A stretch of DNA of 18,551 nucleotides from Cytophagales bacterium. GTDB lineage: Bacteria > Bacteroidota > Bacteroidia > Cytophagales > Cyclobacteriaceae. The notes under the pieces were generated by a model. That model worked only from the letters and a program-made list of their open reading frames with translations, was not told where the DNA came from and ran no database searches. The translations under genes and the position numbers were made by a program. This document shows positions 5,737 to 13,604 of this stretch, piece by piece; positions within the stretch are counted from its first letter, which is position 1; each line of letters begins with the position of its first letter. The stretch covers positions 1 to 18,551 of the forward strand of contig DPSB01000117.1 of NCBI GenBank assembly GCA_003537495.1, read 5' to 3'.

Positions 5737-8117
5737 GACACGCAATTATATTCAGTTTGTTGTTTGGGAGTGTTGCACTTAATGCACAACAGTTTAAGCA
5801 ACTTACCAAAATCAAACTAAGTGAAAAGCTAGAAGTAAGTCAGGTGGCATGGGTAAGCTTAAACAGCGACACACTACTGGATGTTGTAGTAACCGGTAAG
5901 AATCAAGCTGGTGATGTTAAGATTATCGCACTCGAAAATGAAGCGGGGGTGAATCTATTTGAACGATTATCATTTTATGCAGAAATTTCTGAAGGGAGAT
6001 TTCTTTTAACTGATGTTAATAACGATAACCAGATCGACCTGCTTGCAGCGACTGGTAATAATGTAAAAAGCTTTCTGAGTCGTGGCGATTTCACTTTTAC
6101 AACAACTGAGGTATATCTGCCAACTCAAATTCTAAATGCAATAACCGGTGATTTGAATCGCGATGGTGTGCTGGAGTTGATCACATTTGAAAATGTTTTG
6201 AATGAACCGCACATACGCATTTATGAACGCGTGGCTGGTCAGTTTGAATTGCGATCGGATACAACCGGCATTTCTGTTACCGACTTCAAACTGTTTGATT
6301 TGAATCAGGACAATTTTACAGATCTTATAGTATCAGGCACCAACTCTGATGGTCAGCCGGTTTTGCAGCAATGGAAAAATAATGATCGGTTTCAGTTTAC
6401 AAAAACCTCGCTTGCAACACCCGTAAACGGAAAGTTATCGCTACTTGATTTTAATGCTGATGGGTTCTTCGATTTGTGGGCTATTAGCTTTAATGAATCC
6501 GAAAATCCTGTACATGTAGAATGGTTAAACGAATCGGGTGAGTTAAAATTTAATACCGAAGCAGAAGGAATTGTACCGGCACAATTATTCAGCGGAAATT
6601 CGGATGCCGATGGATTAACAGATCAATGGATTTTTGGAGGCTTGGACAATAAGAAGATCAATCACATCCTAACGGCAACAGATACTATTAAACTGGATAC
6701 GGCAGGTGTGGTAGTCATACAGCCGGGTGATTTTGACCGCGATGGGAATCTGGATTTTTTGCAAGTACTGGATTCTGCTGATGGAACTTGGATAAAGTTA
6801 TTTAGAAATACGCTGGAAGTAAAAGACAATCGCCCCAAAGGCGCTTCATTTTCGTTTGCCATTTCCACTTTCAACCGAACCTTCATTTATTGGGCACCTG
6901 CAAGCGATGAAAGTACAGCAACAGCTTCACTTACTTATGATGTGTGGTTGGGAACAAATTCTGAGACGCTTATATCTCCATCTTTTAGTCGGAATCACAG
7001 TAGAAGATCAATTGTTGAACATGGAAATGTTTACTCAAATAATCACAAAATAATTACGGGCCTTACCGACAACCGTTACTATTACCTGATACAAACAGTG
7101 GACAATGCATTTAACGGTAGTTATGACGTTTGTACAGGAGGTGTACTTCCTTGTTTTGACTTAACGCGCAAAACGGTACAAGCTTGTAAGGGAAACGAAG
7201 TTGAATTAAAAAGCGAAGGTGTAGCATATTGGTTTTCACTTTCGCGTGGTTTCCTAGGTCAATCTGATACCTATTCATATCTACCAACCAAGACAGATAC
7301 CGTCTTTTCGTTTATCCCTCAAAGCAACGATTGTTCTAAGAATAAGGCATGGCTAATCAATGTAAACGATGGCAATCAATCAGAAAACAAAACTATCTAT
7401 GCCTGTGCGGGTACTACAATTAAACTAGGTATTGCACCAGGTTGGGATTCAATCAGGTGGTTAACCAATCCGATTATTGCTGACCAGGATTCTATCTCGG
7501 TGTTGATAACACAACCGCAGCTTATTCAGGTGGAAGCAAGTACGGGAGGCTGTCAGTTAGATATTTCATTTGATATCAAATTGAGCAAACCAGAACTGAG
7601 TATGAATACAACACAATTTAATATTCAGCTAGGCGAATCCGCTCAGTTCAATGTTGCTACTAATGCAGAGATTATTCAATGGACTCCACCCGCAGGATTA
7701 TCGGATGTTACAATTCCGAATCCAATTGCAAGTCCGGCACAATCCACTCAATATATTATTGAAGTAAAGGATTCGATTGGTTGTGAAAGCACAGGAAGCA
7801 TTTTGGTGGAGGTACAAGAAACTGGATTTATACCTGATTTATTTACACCCAACAGCGATGGTAATAACGATGTATTGGTGGTTTACGGCTTAACACAGGC
7901 ATCATCATTTCGATTTAGAATTTTTAACCGCGAGGGTTCTGTAGTTTATCAAACTGATAATGTTTCGGAAGCTGCCGCATCGGGATGGAACGGGAGTACC
8001 AATGGAAATGCCCAACCAACCGGCATGTACTTCTGGCGTGTAGAAGGAGTATTACCGAATGGTGAATCGGTCTTGCTGAATGGGAATAGAAATGGTTCAG
8101 TTTTTTTAATGCGATAA
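5733..8117 (+). CDS. T9SS type B cargo (gliding-motility-associated C-terminal domain) with FG-GAP/VCBS-like repeats
   Basis: A 794-residue secreted protein. Residues 1-18 are a signal peptide ending in LNA before QQF. Residues 60-345 hold repeated calcium-loop-like motifs of the form DxNxDxxxD, starting at D94, D140, D189, D239 and D333 (for example DLNRDGVLELI, DFDRDGNLDFL), typical of FG-GAP/VCBS beta-propeller blades. A fibronectin-III-like part with FIYWAPASDES and ISGLTD-like strands follows, then Cys-containing Ig-like segments. The last ~96 residues (from F699: FIPDLFTPNSDGNND, then FRIFNREG and PTGMYFWRV) are the type B sorting domain that directs export through the type IX system. 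Such proteins are typically large surface adhesins. The gene overlaps the TonB-domain gene as ATGA and is followed 4 bases later by a PorP/SprF gene, the usual partner of type B cargo. Confidence 0.9.
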   Translation: MRHAIIFSLLFGSVALNAQQFKQLTKIKLSEKLEVSQVAWVSLNSDTLLDVVVTGKNQAGDVKIIALENEAGVNLFERLSFYAEISEGRFLLTDVNNDNQIDLLAATGNNVKSFLSRGDFTFTTTEVYLPTQILNAITGDLNRDGVLELITFENVLNEPHIRIYERVAGQFELRSDTTGISVTDFKLFDLNQDNFTDLIVSGTNSDGQPVLQQWKNNDRFQFTKTSLATPVNGKLSLLDFNADGFFDLWAISFNESENPVHVEWLNESGELKFNTEAEGIVPAQLFSGNSDADGLTDQWIFGGLDNKKINHILTATDTIKLDTAGVVVIQPGDFDRDGNLDFLQVLDSADGTWIKLFRNTLEVKDNRPKGASFSFAISTFNRTFIYWAPASDESTATASLTYDVWLGTNSETLISPSFSRNHSRRSIVEHGNVYSNNHKIITGLTDNRYYYLIQTVDNAFNGSYDVCTGGVLPCFDLTRKTVQACKGNEVELKSEGVAYWFSLSRGFLGQSDTYSYLPTKTDTVFSFIPQSNDCSKNKAWLINVNDGNQSENKTIYACAGTTIKLGIAPGWDSIRWLTNPIIADQDSISVLITQPQLIQVEASTGGCQLDISFDIKLSKPELSMNTTQFNIQLGESAQFNVATNAEIIQWTPPAGLSDVTIPNPIASPAQSTQYIIEVKDSIGCESTGSILVEVQETGFIPDLFTPNSDGNNDVLVVYGLTQASSFRFRIFNREGSVVYQTDNVSEAAASGWNGSTNGNAQPTGMYFWRVEGVLPNGESVLLNGNRNGSVFLMR

Positions 8118-8121
8118 CTGC

Positions 8122-9651
8122 GTGATCCGGATTGTTACCGTTTTACTTTTTATTTCTTTTGGCGAAAAAGCCTTCGCACAATATTTTCAATATTCGCAAT
8201 ATAATTTTACAGGCTTACGCGTAAACCCGGCATTGGCAGGTAATACAAATTATGCTGAAGCAACCTTCTTGCACCGAACACAAAATACAGGTGGTGATTT
8301 TAAAATTCAAAGTGATTTCCTTTCTGGCTCTTATCCTTTACTAAACCCCAGTACCGGTAAACCGTGGTCGGGCCTTGGAATTTTGCTTCATAGCGATCGG
8401 ACAGCCGGAGTGTTTCAGGTACAGGAAGCAGCGTTGAGTTATGCGGTACACCTTTCGGTTGGTCACCAGCAAACCCTTTCATTCGGAACATCTGTTTTAT
8501 ACCAGAACAGGTCGGTAAAACTCGATGGGTTTACAACAGGTTCGCAATATGTTCCGGATCGTGGATTTGATCGATTCGCTTTTTCAGGAGAAAGTTTTTC
8601 GCAATTCAGAGGAAGTCATGTAACCTTTAACATGGGCCTTCAATGGCAACAACTCAATCGAAAAGGTTCGCCTATACACTACATCGGTATTTCCATTTTT
8701 GATCTCAACAAACCTGTTAGTTCATTTACCGATGTTCAGTACCAAACACCCATTACGATGGTGGCAAACGCAGGTTTCAAATTATATACAATTGAAAATC
8801 TAAATATTTTTCCTGAGGGTCTTATCACACTTTCGGCAGGTAACCTTTCTACAAATGTTGGTGTACGCTTTCAGTGGGAGTTGAATGGCGATCCGCGCAC
8901 GATTGGCGATAGGGTTGATGTGATTACAAAAGTGGTTCCGGGCCGATCTGGGATTATAGGTGTTCAACTGCATCGCGAAACAATTTCAGTAGGAGCTTCT
9001 TATGATTTTCCGGTGTTCGGTAACAATCCCTCTAATCAGGGGGCATTGGAAATAGGGCTTCAGATTCGTAAGCCGGTAAAAACGCGGTATCAGAAAATGC
9101 GTGAAAAGAGATTAGAAGAAAGTGCAAAGAAAAAAGTAGCCACGAAAAAACCTATTGCAAAATCAAACATTACGGTAGCAGATTCAATCAAAGCTGTTGT
9201 TTCTCCGGTTGATTCAACCAAACAATCAACCACAGGGATAGATTCAATAACGCAGCTTACACCTAAACCTGCGGTTAATGTTGGTCCTTTTGCACAACAA
9301 GCCATGGTGGTTGAACGGAAAGTACTCCACTTTAATTTTGAATTTAATTCGGCTGATCTGGATGAGGAAGCGGAAGACTTTTTAAAGAATCTTGCTCATA
9401 CCCTTCTGCAAAACGAATTATTAAACCTTATAATTGAAGGCCACACCGATAATATAGGTAGCGATAAATTTAACCTGCGATTATCGCAAAGACGCGCGGA
9501 TGCAGTGAAGCATCAACTCATAAAATCGGGAATCAATCCCGACCGCATTAAAAGTGAAGGAAAAGGAATGCGCGAGCCCCTCAATGAAAACCTGACGGAT
9601 GCACAGCGTGCCGATAATCGCAGGGTAGTATTAACGCTGGTGCAAGAGTAA
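8122..9651 (+). CDS. PorP/SprF family outer-membrane protein fused to an OmpA C-terminal domain
   Basis: A 509-residue protein starting at a GTG four bases after the cargo gene's stop. Residues 1-19 are a signal peptide (cleavage after AFA). Residues 20 to about 325 match the PorP/SprF family, opening with QYNFTGLRVNPALAGN and continuing as alternating beta strands of an outer-membrane barrel. A Lys/Ser/Thr-rich linker follows (about 326-395). The last part (from V401) is an OmpA-like domain: LHFNFEFNSADL, GHTDNIGSDKFN, LRLSQRRADAV and the closing ADNRRVV, with the Asp and Arg that in this family bind diaminopimelate of peptidoglycan. PorP/SprF proteins are needed for export or surface retention of type B cargo, so this one probably holds the cargo upstream and ties it to the cell wall. 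The convergent SemiSWEET gene ends two bases away. Confidence 0.9.
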   Translation: MIRIVTVLLFISFGEKAFAQYFQYSQYNFTGLRVNPALAGNTNYAEATFLHRTQNTGGDFKIQSDFLSGSYPLLNPSTGKPWSGLGILLHSDRTAGVFQVQEAALSYAVHLSVGHQQTLSFGTSVLYQNRSVKLDGFTTGSQYVPDRGFDRFAFSGESFSQFRGSHVTFNMGLQWQQLNRKGSPIHYIGISIFDLNKPVSSFTDVQYQTPITMVANAGFKLYTIENLNIFPEGLITLSAGNLSTNVGVRFQWELNGDPRTIGDRVDVITKVVPGRSGIIGVQLHRETISVGASYDFPVFGNNPSNQGALEIGLQIRKPVKTRYQKMREKRLEESAKKKVATKKPIAKSNITVADSIKAVVSPVDSTKQSTTGIDSITQLTPKPAVNVGPFAQQAMVVERKVLHFNFEFNSADLDEEAEDFLKNLAHTLLQNELLNLIIEGHTDNIGSDKFNLRLSQRRADAVKHQLIKSGINPDRIKSEGKGMREPLNENLTDAQRADNRRVVLTLVQE

Positions 9652-9653
9652 CC

Positions 9654-9911
9654 TTACTCTTTAAATCTCAATTTAAAATACAACAGCGATGAAGCCAGCA
9701 CTAGCGTAAGCATGTTGGCCACTATTACCGGTATATCTTGTATGATGATTCCATAAATCAGCCATAACAATACGCCAAAGCAAAAGAAAGAAAACATGCC
9801 TAATGAAAGATCTTTGGCCGAGCCACTCTTCCAGGTTTTAATTACTTGCGGCAAAAAAGCGATGGTTGTGCATGATCCCGCAGCCAATCCAAGCAATTGA
9901 GTAATGTTCAT
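9654..9911 (-). CDS. SemiSWEET family sugar transporter (PQ-loop)
   Basis: An 85-residue protein with three membrane segments (about 5-23, 39-57, 62-81). It has the PQ motif FLPQVIKTWKSGSAKDLSLGMF in helix 1 and the following loop; this is a single triple-helix unit of the SWEET/SemiSWEET fold, which works as a dimer. SemiSWEETs carry mono- or disaccharides down a gradient across the inner membrane. W57-equivalent and Asn residues that line the pore appear as LLWLIYG and ANMLTL. It lies 82 bases behind the ThuA lipoprotein gene on the same strand and has its own perfect -7 element, so it may be transcribed separately. The link to the sugar enzymes upstream is inference. Confidence 0.9.
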   Translation of the reverse strand: MNITQLLGLAAGSCTTIAFLPQVIKTWKSGSAKDLSLGMFSFFCFGVLLWLIYGIIIQDIPVIVANMLTLVLASSLLYFKLRFKE

Positions 9912-9929
9912 AGTTTTTATTTTTCAACG

Positions 9930-9937
9930 CAAAGATA
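9930..9937 (-). promoter_or_regulatory. -7 element (TATCTTTG) before the SemiSWEET gene
   Basis: On the minus strand TATCTTTG matches TAnnTTTG exactly, 18 bases before the ATG at 9911. No TTG is seen at the expected -33 distance, so this is a half-supported promoter. Confidence 0.4.
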
Positions 9938-9993
9938 CGGCTATGCTAATGGCGGGTTGTGTGCGTGTAAGATTATCAGCAATGGAATCTGGT

Positions 9994-10809
9994 TCAATCG
10001 TTTGCTGAGTTTTTATTTGCCAGCCAAAACAGTGAATTCAGGATTAGCGTATTTTGATCGGGGCTGGAAAAGGAGTGGGATAGCGTTTGATTGGTTCCAC
10101 CCTCGTAGTCCATATCATTGTGGCCCATATTCAGGTAAATCATTCGGTAATTTTTATTGGTCCACACCACAGGATAATAACCACTGTGCCAGATTTCGTG
10201 CGGCTTGGGGCCAGTACCTAACGGAAAACTGGTTGAGTCGATGGACGCAAGAATTTGAATGTTGCTATTGAGTCGAAGATCGTGTTGCCACCGATACCAT
10301 TCGTTGGGTGCGGATGAAAAAGTTGCAGACAGGTTTTTTGTTGACGGATGATCGGATTCTTTTTTCAGCATGGCAGCAGTGGGTCGCCATGTGTTGCTGG
10401 CATATTCACCAGCACCCAGAAACTGGTTATGATACCAATCCCAGTTTTGCGGATAAGCTGATGGCGTTAAAGCAAATGCAGCAAAATGAAATCCCATCCA
10501 ACTTCCTCCGGTTTCTATATATTTTTGAAATGCAACTCGCTGCAAGGAATCATCGGGCCGCGAATCAAAAAAAAGAATCACGTCATAATCGAACAAGGAT
10601 TTTTTGGTAAGATCATTCCAATTACTGGTGGTATCGTAACTAAAGTTATGGATACCTGCTTGTTGAAAGAACCAGAGGTTGGCTTCTTTTACAAAAGAAA
10701 TGTGCGCTGCGTCATGTTTGCCAGTATAGAATGCCAGTACTTTAAAACGTGGTTCAGGTTTGCAGCCAGCCAGAAGCACTATTACAAGCAGGTTGACAAA
10801 TAACTTCAT
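9994..10809 (-). CDS. ThuA-like domain lipoprotein
   Basis: A 271-residue protein when started at the ATG ending at 10809, where a clean lipoprotein signal begins (MKLFVNLLVIVLLAGC, lipobox LAGC with C16). The mature part is a ThuA-like, class I glutamine-amidotransferase-type fold: FKVLAFYTGKHDAAH at the first strand, the YDVILFFD strand, the GGSWMGFHFAAF turn, and MIYLNMGHND near the end. ThuA domains occur in trehalose and keto-sugar breakdown and near Gfo/Idh/MocA enzymes. The exact reaction is not settled for exported members. The reading frame stays open for a further 66 codons upstream to 11007, with a hydrophobic, protein-like sequence (see the next feature). It follows the GH109-like gene in what is probably one operon. 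Confidence 0.82.
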   Translation of the reverse strand: MKLFVNLLVIVLLAGCKPEPRFKVLAFYTGKHDAAHISFVKEANLWFFQQAGIHNFSYDTTSNWNDLTKKSLFDYDVILFFDSRPDDSLQRVAFQKYIETGGSWMGFHFAAFALTPSAYPQNWDWYHNQFLGAGEYASNTWRPTAAMLKKESDHPSTKNLSATFSSAPNEWYRWQHDLRLNSNIQILASIDSTSFPLGTGPKPHEIWHSGYYPVVWTNKNYRMIYLNMGHNDMDYEGGTNQTLSHSFSSPDQNTLILNSLFWLANKNSAND

Positions 10810-11007
10810 TTCACTTTGCTTAATCAGCATTAAGGTCAACTCTTTTTTTCTGAAGTATCGAACAATAGCATCGACTAGTTGAATGATCAACCAAAGGCAT
10901 CCAATCAATAAAAGAAATATAATTAGACTACCGGGTTGGCCCGGATCGAATGCCCGCCAGTTGTACCATCCTAAAATTCCAATCGAAAGAAATGCCTTAA
11001 TAATCAT
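10810..11007 (-). other. Open in-frame extension coding for two membrane segments before the ThuA lipoprotein
   Basis: Sixty-six codons in frame with the ThuA lipoprotein and without a stop, starting with an ATG that overlaps the GH109-like gene's end by 11 bases. The peptide looks like a real small membrane protein: a first segment (about residues 4-17, SIGILGWYNW), a DPGQPGS turn, a second long segment (about 27-50, LIIFLLLIGCLWLIIQLV), then a basic tail RYFRKK. If translated as one protein, the lipoprotein signal of ThuA would become a third internal helix and would not be processed. It could be a separate small gene whose stop was lost, or a genuine N-terminal part of a 337-residue protein. 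I cannot decide between them. Confidence 0.45.
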
Positions 11008-12352
11008 CCGTTAAAGCAAACTCATTTTTGCGCTGCATCCATTTGCCTTGTGTAAAGTCCGGAAACTCCACACTTTCTCCACCTAATTGAATAGAAGATT
11101 CCGAAAGCGGAGTAATGGCGCTCCATGTTACAGCATCATACACATCTTGTGGTGTATTGGTTTTTCGTTTTACTGATTCAATAAAAGCATGTAACACAAA
11201 CCAATCCATACCACCGTGCCCGGCACCGCTGGCATCGTTGCCGTATTTTTTCCAGAGCGGGTGATCATATTTATCCAACCATGCTTTTGCATCTTCCCAT
11301 TGGTGTGGCTTGGCGCTTTGTCCTTCTATGTAAATGGATTTATTCACATCCATCCAAATACCTTTTGTGCCTTGCACCCGAAACCCTAATGAATAGGGGC
11401 GAGGTAGATTGGTATCGTGTTGAAGTAATATAGTCTCTTTGTTGGTAGTACTGATCATGGTAGTAACCACATCGCCCAATTTGAAATTTACTTTTGCATT
11501 GGGATGATCGGCCCCACCCAATTTTACTACATGCTCGTGTAAACCTTTTGCTTTTGTAGAATACGAAACCAATTGTGTAAAGCGATTACCGCGATTGATA
11601 TCAATCATCATCGCCACCGGCCCAATTCCGTGTGTGGGATACAAATCACCATCGCGGTAAACGGAATGGTTGGTGCGCCATTGTGCTTCTGAAAAACCTT
11701 TCTCACCAAACTCAGCACCACCACCGTATGGATTTTTGCCATCATTAAATTTCACTTCGCGTAAATCGTGCTGATAGCCACCTTGAAGATGAACCAACTC
11801 ACCAAATATATTTTGGCGCACCATGTTTAACACTGCCATTACATCGCGCCTGTAACAAACATTTTCCAACATCATCAAGGGCATGCCGGTGCGCTCGCTG
11901 GTGTGTACCAGTTGCCAGCATTCTTCCACAGTCATTCCGGTAATTACTTCGCAGCCCACATATTTTTTAGCATTCATGGCATCTAAGCACATTACGGTAT
12001 GCCATTCCCAGGGAGTGGAAATGATAACCGCATCAATATCTTTATTCTCCAAAAGTTTTTTGTAGCCGTGGGGACCATCCATGATAACCTGCGGTTTAGG
12101 TTTCCCCGATTTTGTAACCAATGCAAGACTCATATCAAGCATGCGCTGCTGCACATCGCAGATGGCAACTACTTCCGTATCAGTACGCTTTAATGCAAGA
12201 TCGAGATGGCCTTGTCCCCGCATACCCACACCAATAAACCCTACTCTAACTTTGGTAGCTTTATCTTTTGCAGATAAGATGCCGGAGGGTAGGATAGAAA
12301 AGCCTAATCCGGCTGCGGCCGATGTCTTAATAAAATTTCTACGGGTAGTCAT
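10997..12352 (-). CDS. GH109-like exported glycosidase of the Gfo/Idh/MocA fold (probable alpha-N-acetylgalactosaminidase)
   Basis: A 451-residue protein with a twin-arginine signal (TTRRNFIK, residues 2-9). The Rossmann motif GVGMRG lies at residues 41-46 and AICDV follows at about 63-67. Several stretches are the ones I recognise from GH109 enzymes: STPWEWH (112-118), ENVCYRRDVMAVLNMVRQ, GYQHDLREVKFNDG, WRTNHSV, and YPTHGIGP (238-245). Later come NLPRPYSLGFRVQGTKG and GHGGMDWFV. GH109 enzymes use tightly bound NAD to cleave alpha-N-acetylgalactosamine (in some members other sugars) by an oxidation-elimination route. A folded, cofactor-loaded enzyme is a natural Tat substrate. The start codon lies one base after the NUDIX gene's stop, and the ThuA gene follows. 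Substrate specificity is inferred from overall similarity, not from tested residues. Confidence 0.85.
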   Translation of the reverse strand: MTTRRNFIKTSAAAGLGFSILPSGILSAKDKATKVRVGFIGVGMRGQGHLDLALKRTDTEVVAICDVQQRMLDMSLALVTKSGKPKPQVIMDGPHGYKKLLENKDIDAVIISTPWEWHTVMCLDAMNAKKYVGCEVITGMTVEECWQLVHTSERTGMPLMMLENVCYRRDVMAVLNMVRQNIFGELVHLQGGYQHDLREVKFNDGKNPYGGGAEFGEKGFSEAQWRTNHSVYRDGDLYPTHGIGPVAMMIDINRGNRFTQLVSYSTKAKGLHEHVVKLGGADHPNAKVNFKLGDVVTTMISTTNKETILLQHDTNLPRPYSLGFRVQGTKGIWMDVNKSIYIEGQSAKPHQWEDAKAWLDKYDHPLWKKYGNDASGAGHGGMDWFVLHAFIESVKRKTNTPQDVYDAVTWSAITPLSESSIQLGGESVEFPDFTQGKWMQRKNEFALTDDY

Positions 12353-12353
12353 A

Positions 12354-12896
12354 TCAATTTAGTTTAAGTAACTGCGATACTTTTAAAATTCCAATTACAC
12401 TCAAGCTATCGGTTATTTCTCCATTCAATACCAGTCGGTATGCTTCTTCAAATGGAAGTTTCCAAACTTTAAGATCGGCTTCGGTTTCTTCCAGATTATT
12501 TTTTTCCTGTGTTAAACCTTCGGCTAAAAATAGAAACCCTTCTTCATCGCTTACCGAGTTTGATAAATGTGTACGTTGAATCATTGTCCATCGGGTGGCT
12601 ACTAATCCGGTTTCTTCCTGAAGTTCACGTTTAGCAGCTTCTAATGGATCTTCGTTTAAAGGCCCACCGCCTTCTGGAATCTCCCAACTCCATTCATTTA
12701 GCGTATAACGCCACTGGCCAACCAACCATGTATTTCCTTCGGCATCCACAGGCACCACACCAATGGCCTTGTTCTTAAAATGAACTTTACCATAGATGCC
12801 ATTACCACCACCGGGGTTTATCACCTGGTATTCGGTTACGTTTATCCACCGGTTGTCGTATTTCTCAGTTGCCGAAAGTGTTTTCCAAGGATTCAT
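12354..12896 (-). CDS. NUDIX hydrolase, ADP-ribose pyrophosphatase-like
   Basis: A 180-residue cytoplasmic protein. The start at 12896 (MNPWKTLSATEKYDNRWINV) fits the family; an ATG nine codons upstream is less likely. The NUDIX box is complete at residues 76-98: G-x5-E, seven residues, REL, Q, EE, T, GL. Upstream, VGQWRYTLNEWSWEIPEGG is typical of the ADP-ribose and nucleoside-diphosphate-sugar subgroup. Such enzymes split X-linked nucleoside diphosphates into a nucleotide and a phosphate compound, with magnesium held by the box. It is the first gene of the minus-strand group and ends one base before the GH109-like gene; its connection with glycan breakdown could be disposal of sugar nucleotides, but this is a guess. 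Confidence 0.88.
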   Translation of the reverse strand: MNPWKTLSATEKYDNRWINVTEYQVINPGGGNGIYGKVHFKNKAIGVVPVDAEGNTWLVGQWRYTLNEWSWEIPEGGGPLNEDPLEAAKRELQEETGLVATRWTMIQRTHLSNSVSDEEGFLFLAEGLTQEKNNLEETEADLKVWKLPFEEAYRLVLNGEITDSLSVIGILKVSQLLKLN

Positions 12897-12902
12897 AGTT
12901 CT

Positions 12903-12994
12903 ATTCAAAAATTCAACCTCCAAGATTGAAAATTTATTTCACACTTAAAGGCCGAATGCATTGAATCTTGAGTTTTGAATTTCCATTTTTGAAT
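12903..12994. repeat. TTGAAT motif cluster between divergent NUDIX and rnhB genes
   Basis: Three TTGAAT copies on the plus strand at 12961, 12975 and 12989, spaced exactly 14 bases apart and ending two bases before the rnhB ATG. Two inverted copies (ATTCAA) lie at 12903 and 12911, just before the NUDIX start. The two sides also form a loose inverted repeat with CAAGATT on one side and AATCTTG on the other. It fills most of the 100-base divergent intergenic region; function unknown. Confidence 0.5.
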
Positions 12995-12996
12995 GC

Positions 12997-13596
12997 ATGT
13001 TACTTTCTGCTTTTACGCCCGATCTGATTGAAGCTGGTTGCGATGAGGTAGGCCGCGGTTGTTTGGCTGGCCCGGTAGTAGCCGCGGCAGTCATTTTGCC
13101 GAAAACTTATACCCATGAACTGCTGAATGATTCCAAGCAACTGAACAAAGAAGATCGGCTTGTGTTGCAAACTGATATTGTACGCGATGCATTGGCTTGG
13201 GCAGTGGCAGAAGTGAGCAACGAAGAAATTGACTCAATAAACATTCTCAATGCTTCTTTCAAGGCCATGCATCTGGCATTAGATCAATTAAAACTTAGAC
13301 CACAATTTTTACTTATAGATGGCAATCGCTTTAAACCTTACGGTGACATTCCGTTTGAGTGTATTATAAAAGGCGATGGTGCTTACCTGTCCATTGCTGC
13401 TGCTTCGGTATTGGCTAAAAATTACCGTGATGAGTTAATGGTCAAGCTCTCGGAAAAATTTCCGGGTTATGGATGGCAAACTAATGTGGGTTACCCAACC
13501 GATGAACATCGTGATGGCATTCGTGCATTGGGGATTACTCCGTATCATCGAAAATCTTTTCAACTGCTGCCTTCGCAGCTGGAGTTATTTGATTAA
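12997..13596 (+). CDS. rnhB: Ribonuclease HII
   Basis: A 199-residue enzyme that removes RNA from RNA-DNA hybrids, including single ribonucleotides misplaced in DNA, and helps clear primers. The catalytic acidic residues are visible: D16 and E17 in EAGCDEVGRGCLAGPVVAAAV, D108 in LLIDGN and D145 in KNYRDELM. Other family marks are NDSKQLN and KGDGAYLSIAAASVLAK, then YPTDEHRDGI and YHRKSF near the end. Length is normal for the family. The ATG at 12997 lies directly behind the TTGAAT cluster and has no Shine-Dalgarno sequence. The DUF3667 gene follows 8 bases later on the same strand, so the two may share a transcript. Confidence 0.96.
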   Translation: MLLSAFTPDLIEAGCDEVGRGCLAGPVVAAAVILPKTYTHELLNDSKQLNKEDRLVLQTDIVRDALAWAVAEVSNEEIDSINILNASFKAMHLALDQLKLRPQFLLIDGNRFKPYGDIPFECIIKGDGAYLSIAAASVLAKNYRDELMVKLSEKFPGYGWQTNVGYPTDEHRDGIRALGITPYHRKSFQLLPSQLELFD

Positions 13597-13604
13597 TTTG
13601 GTAA

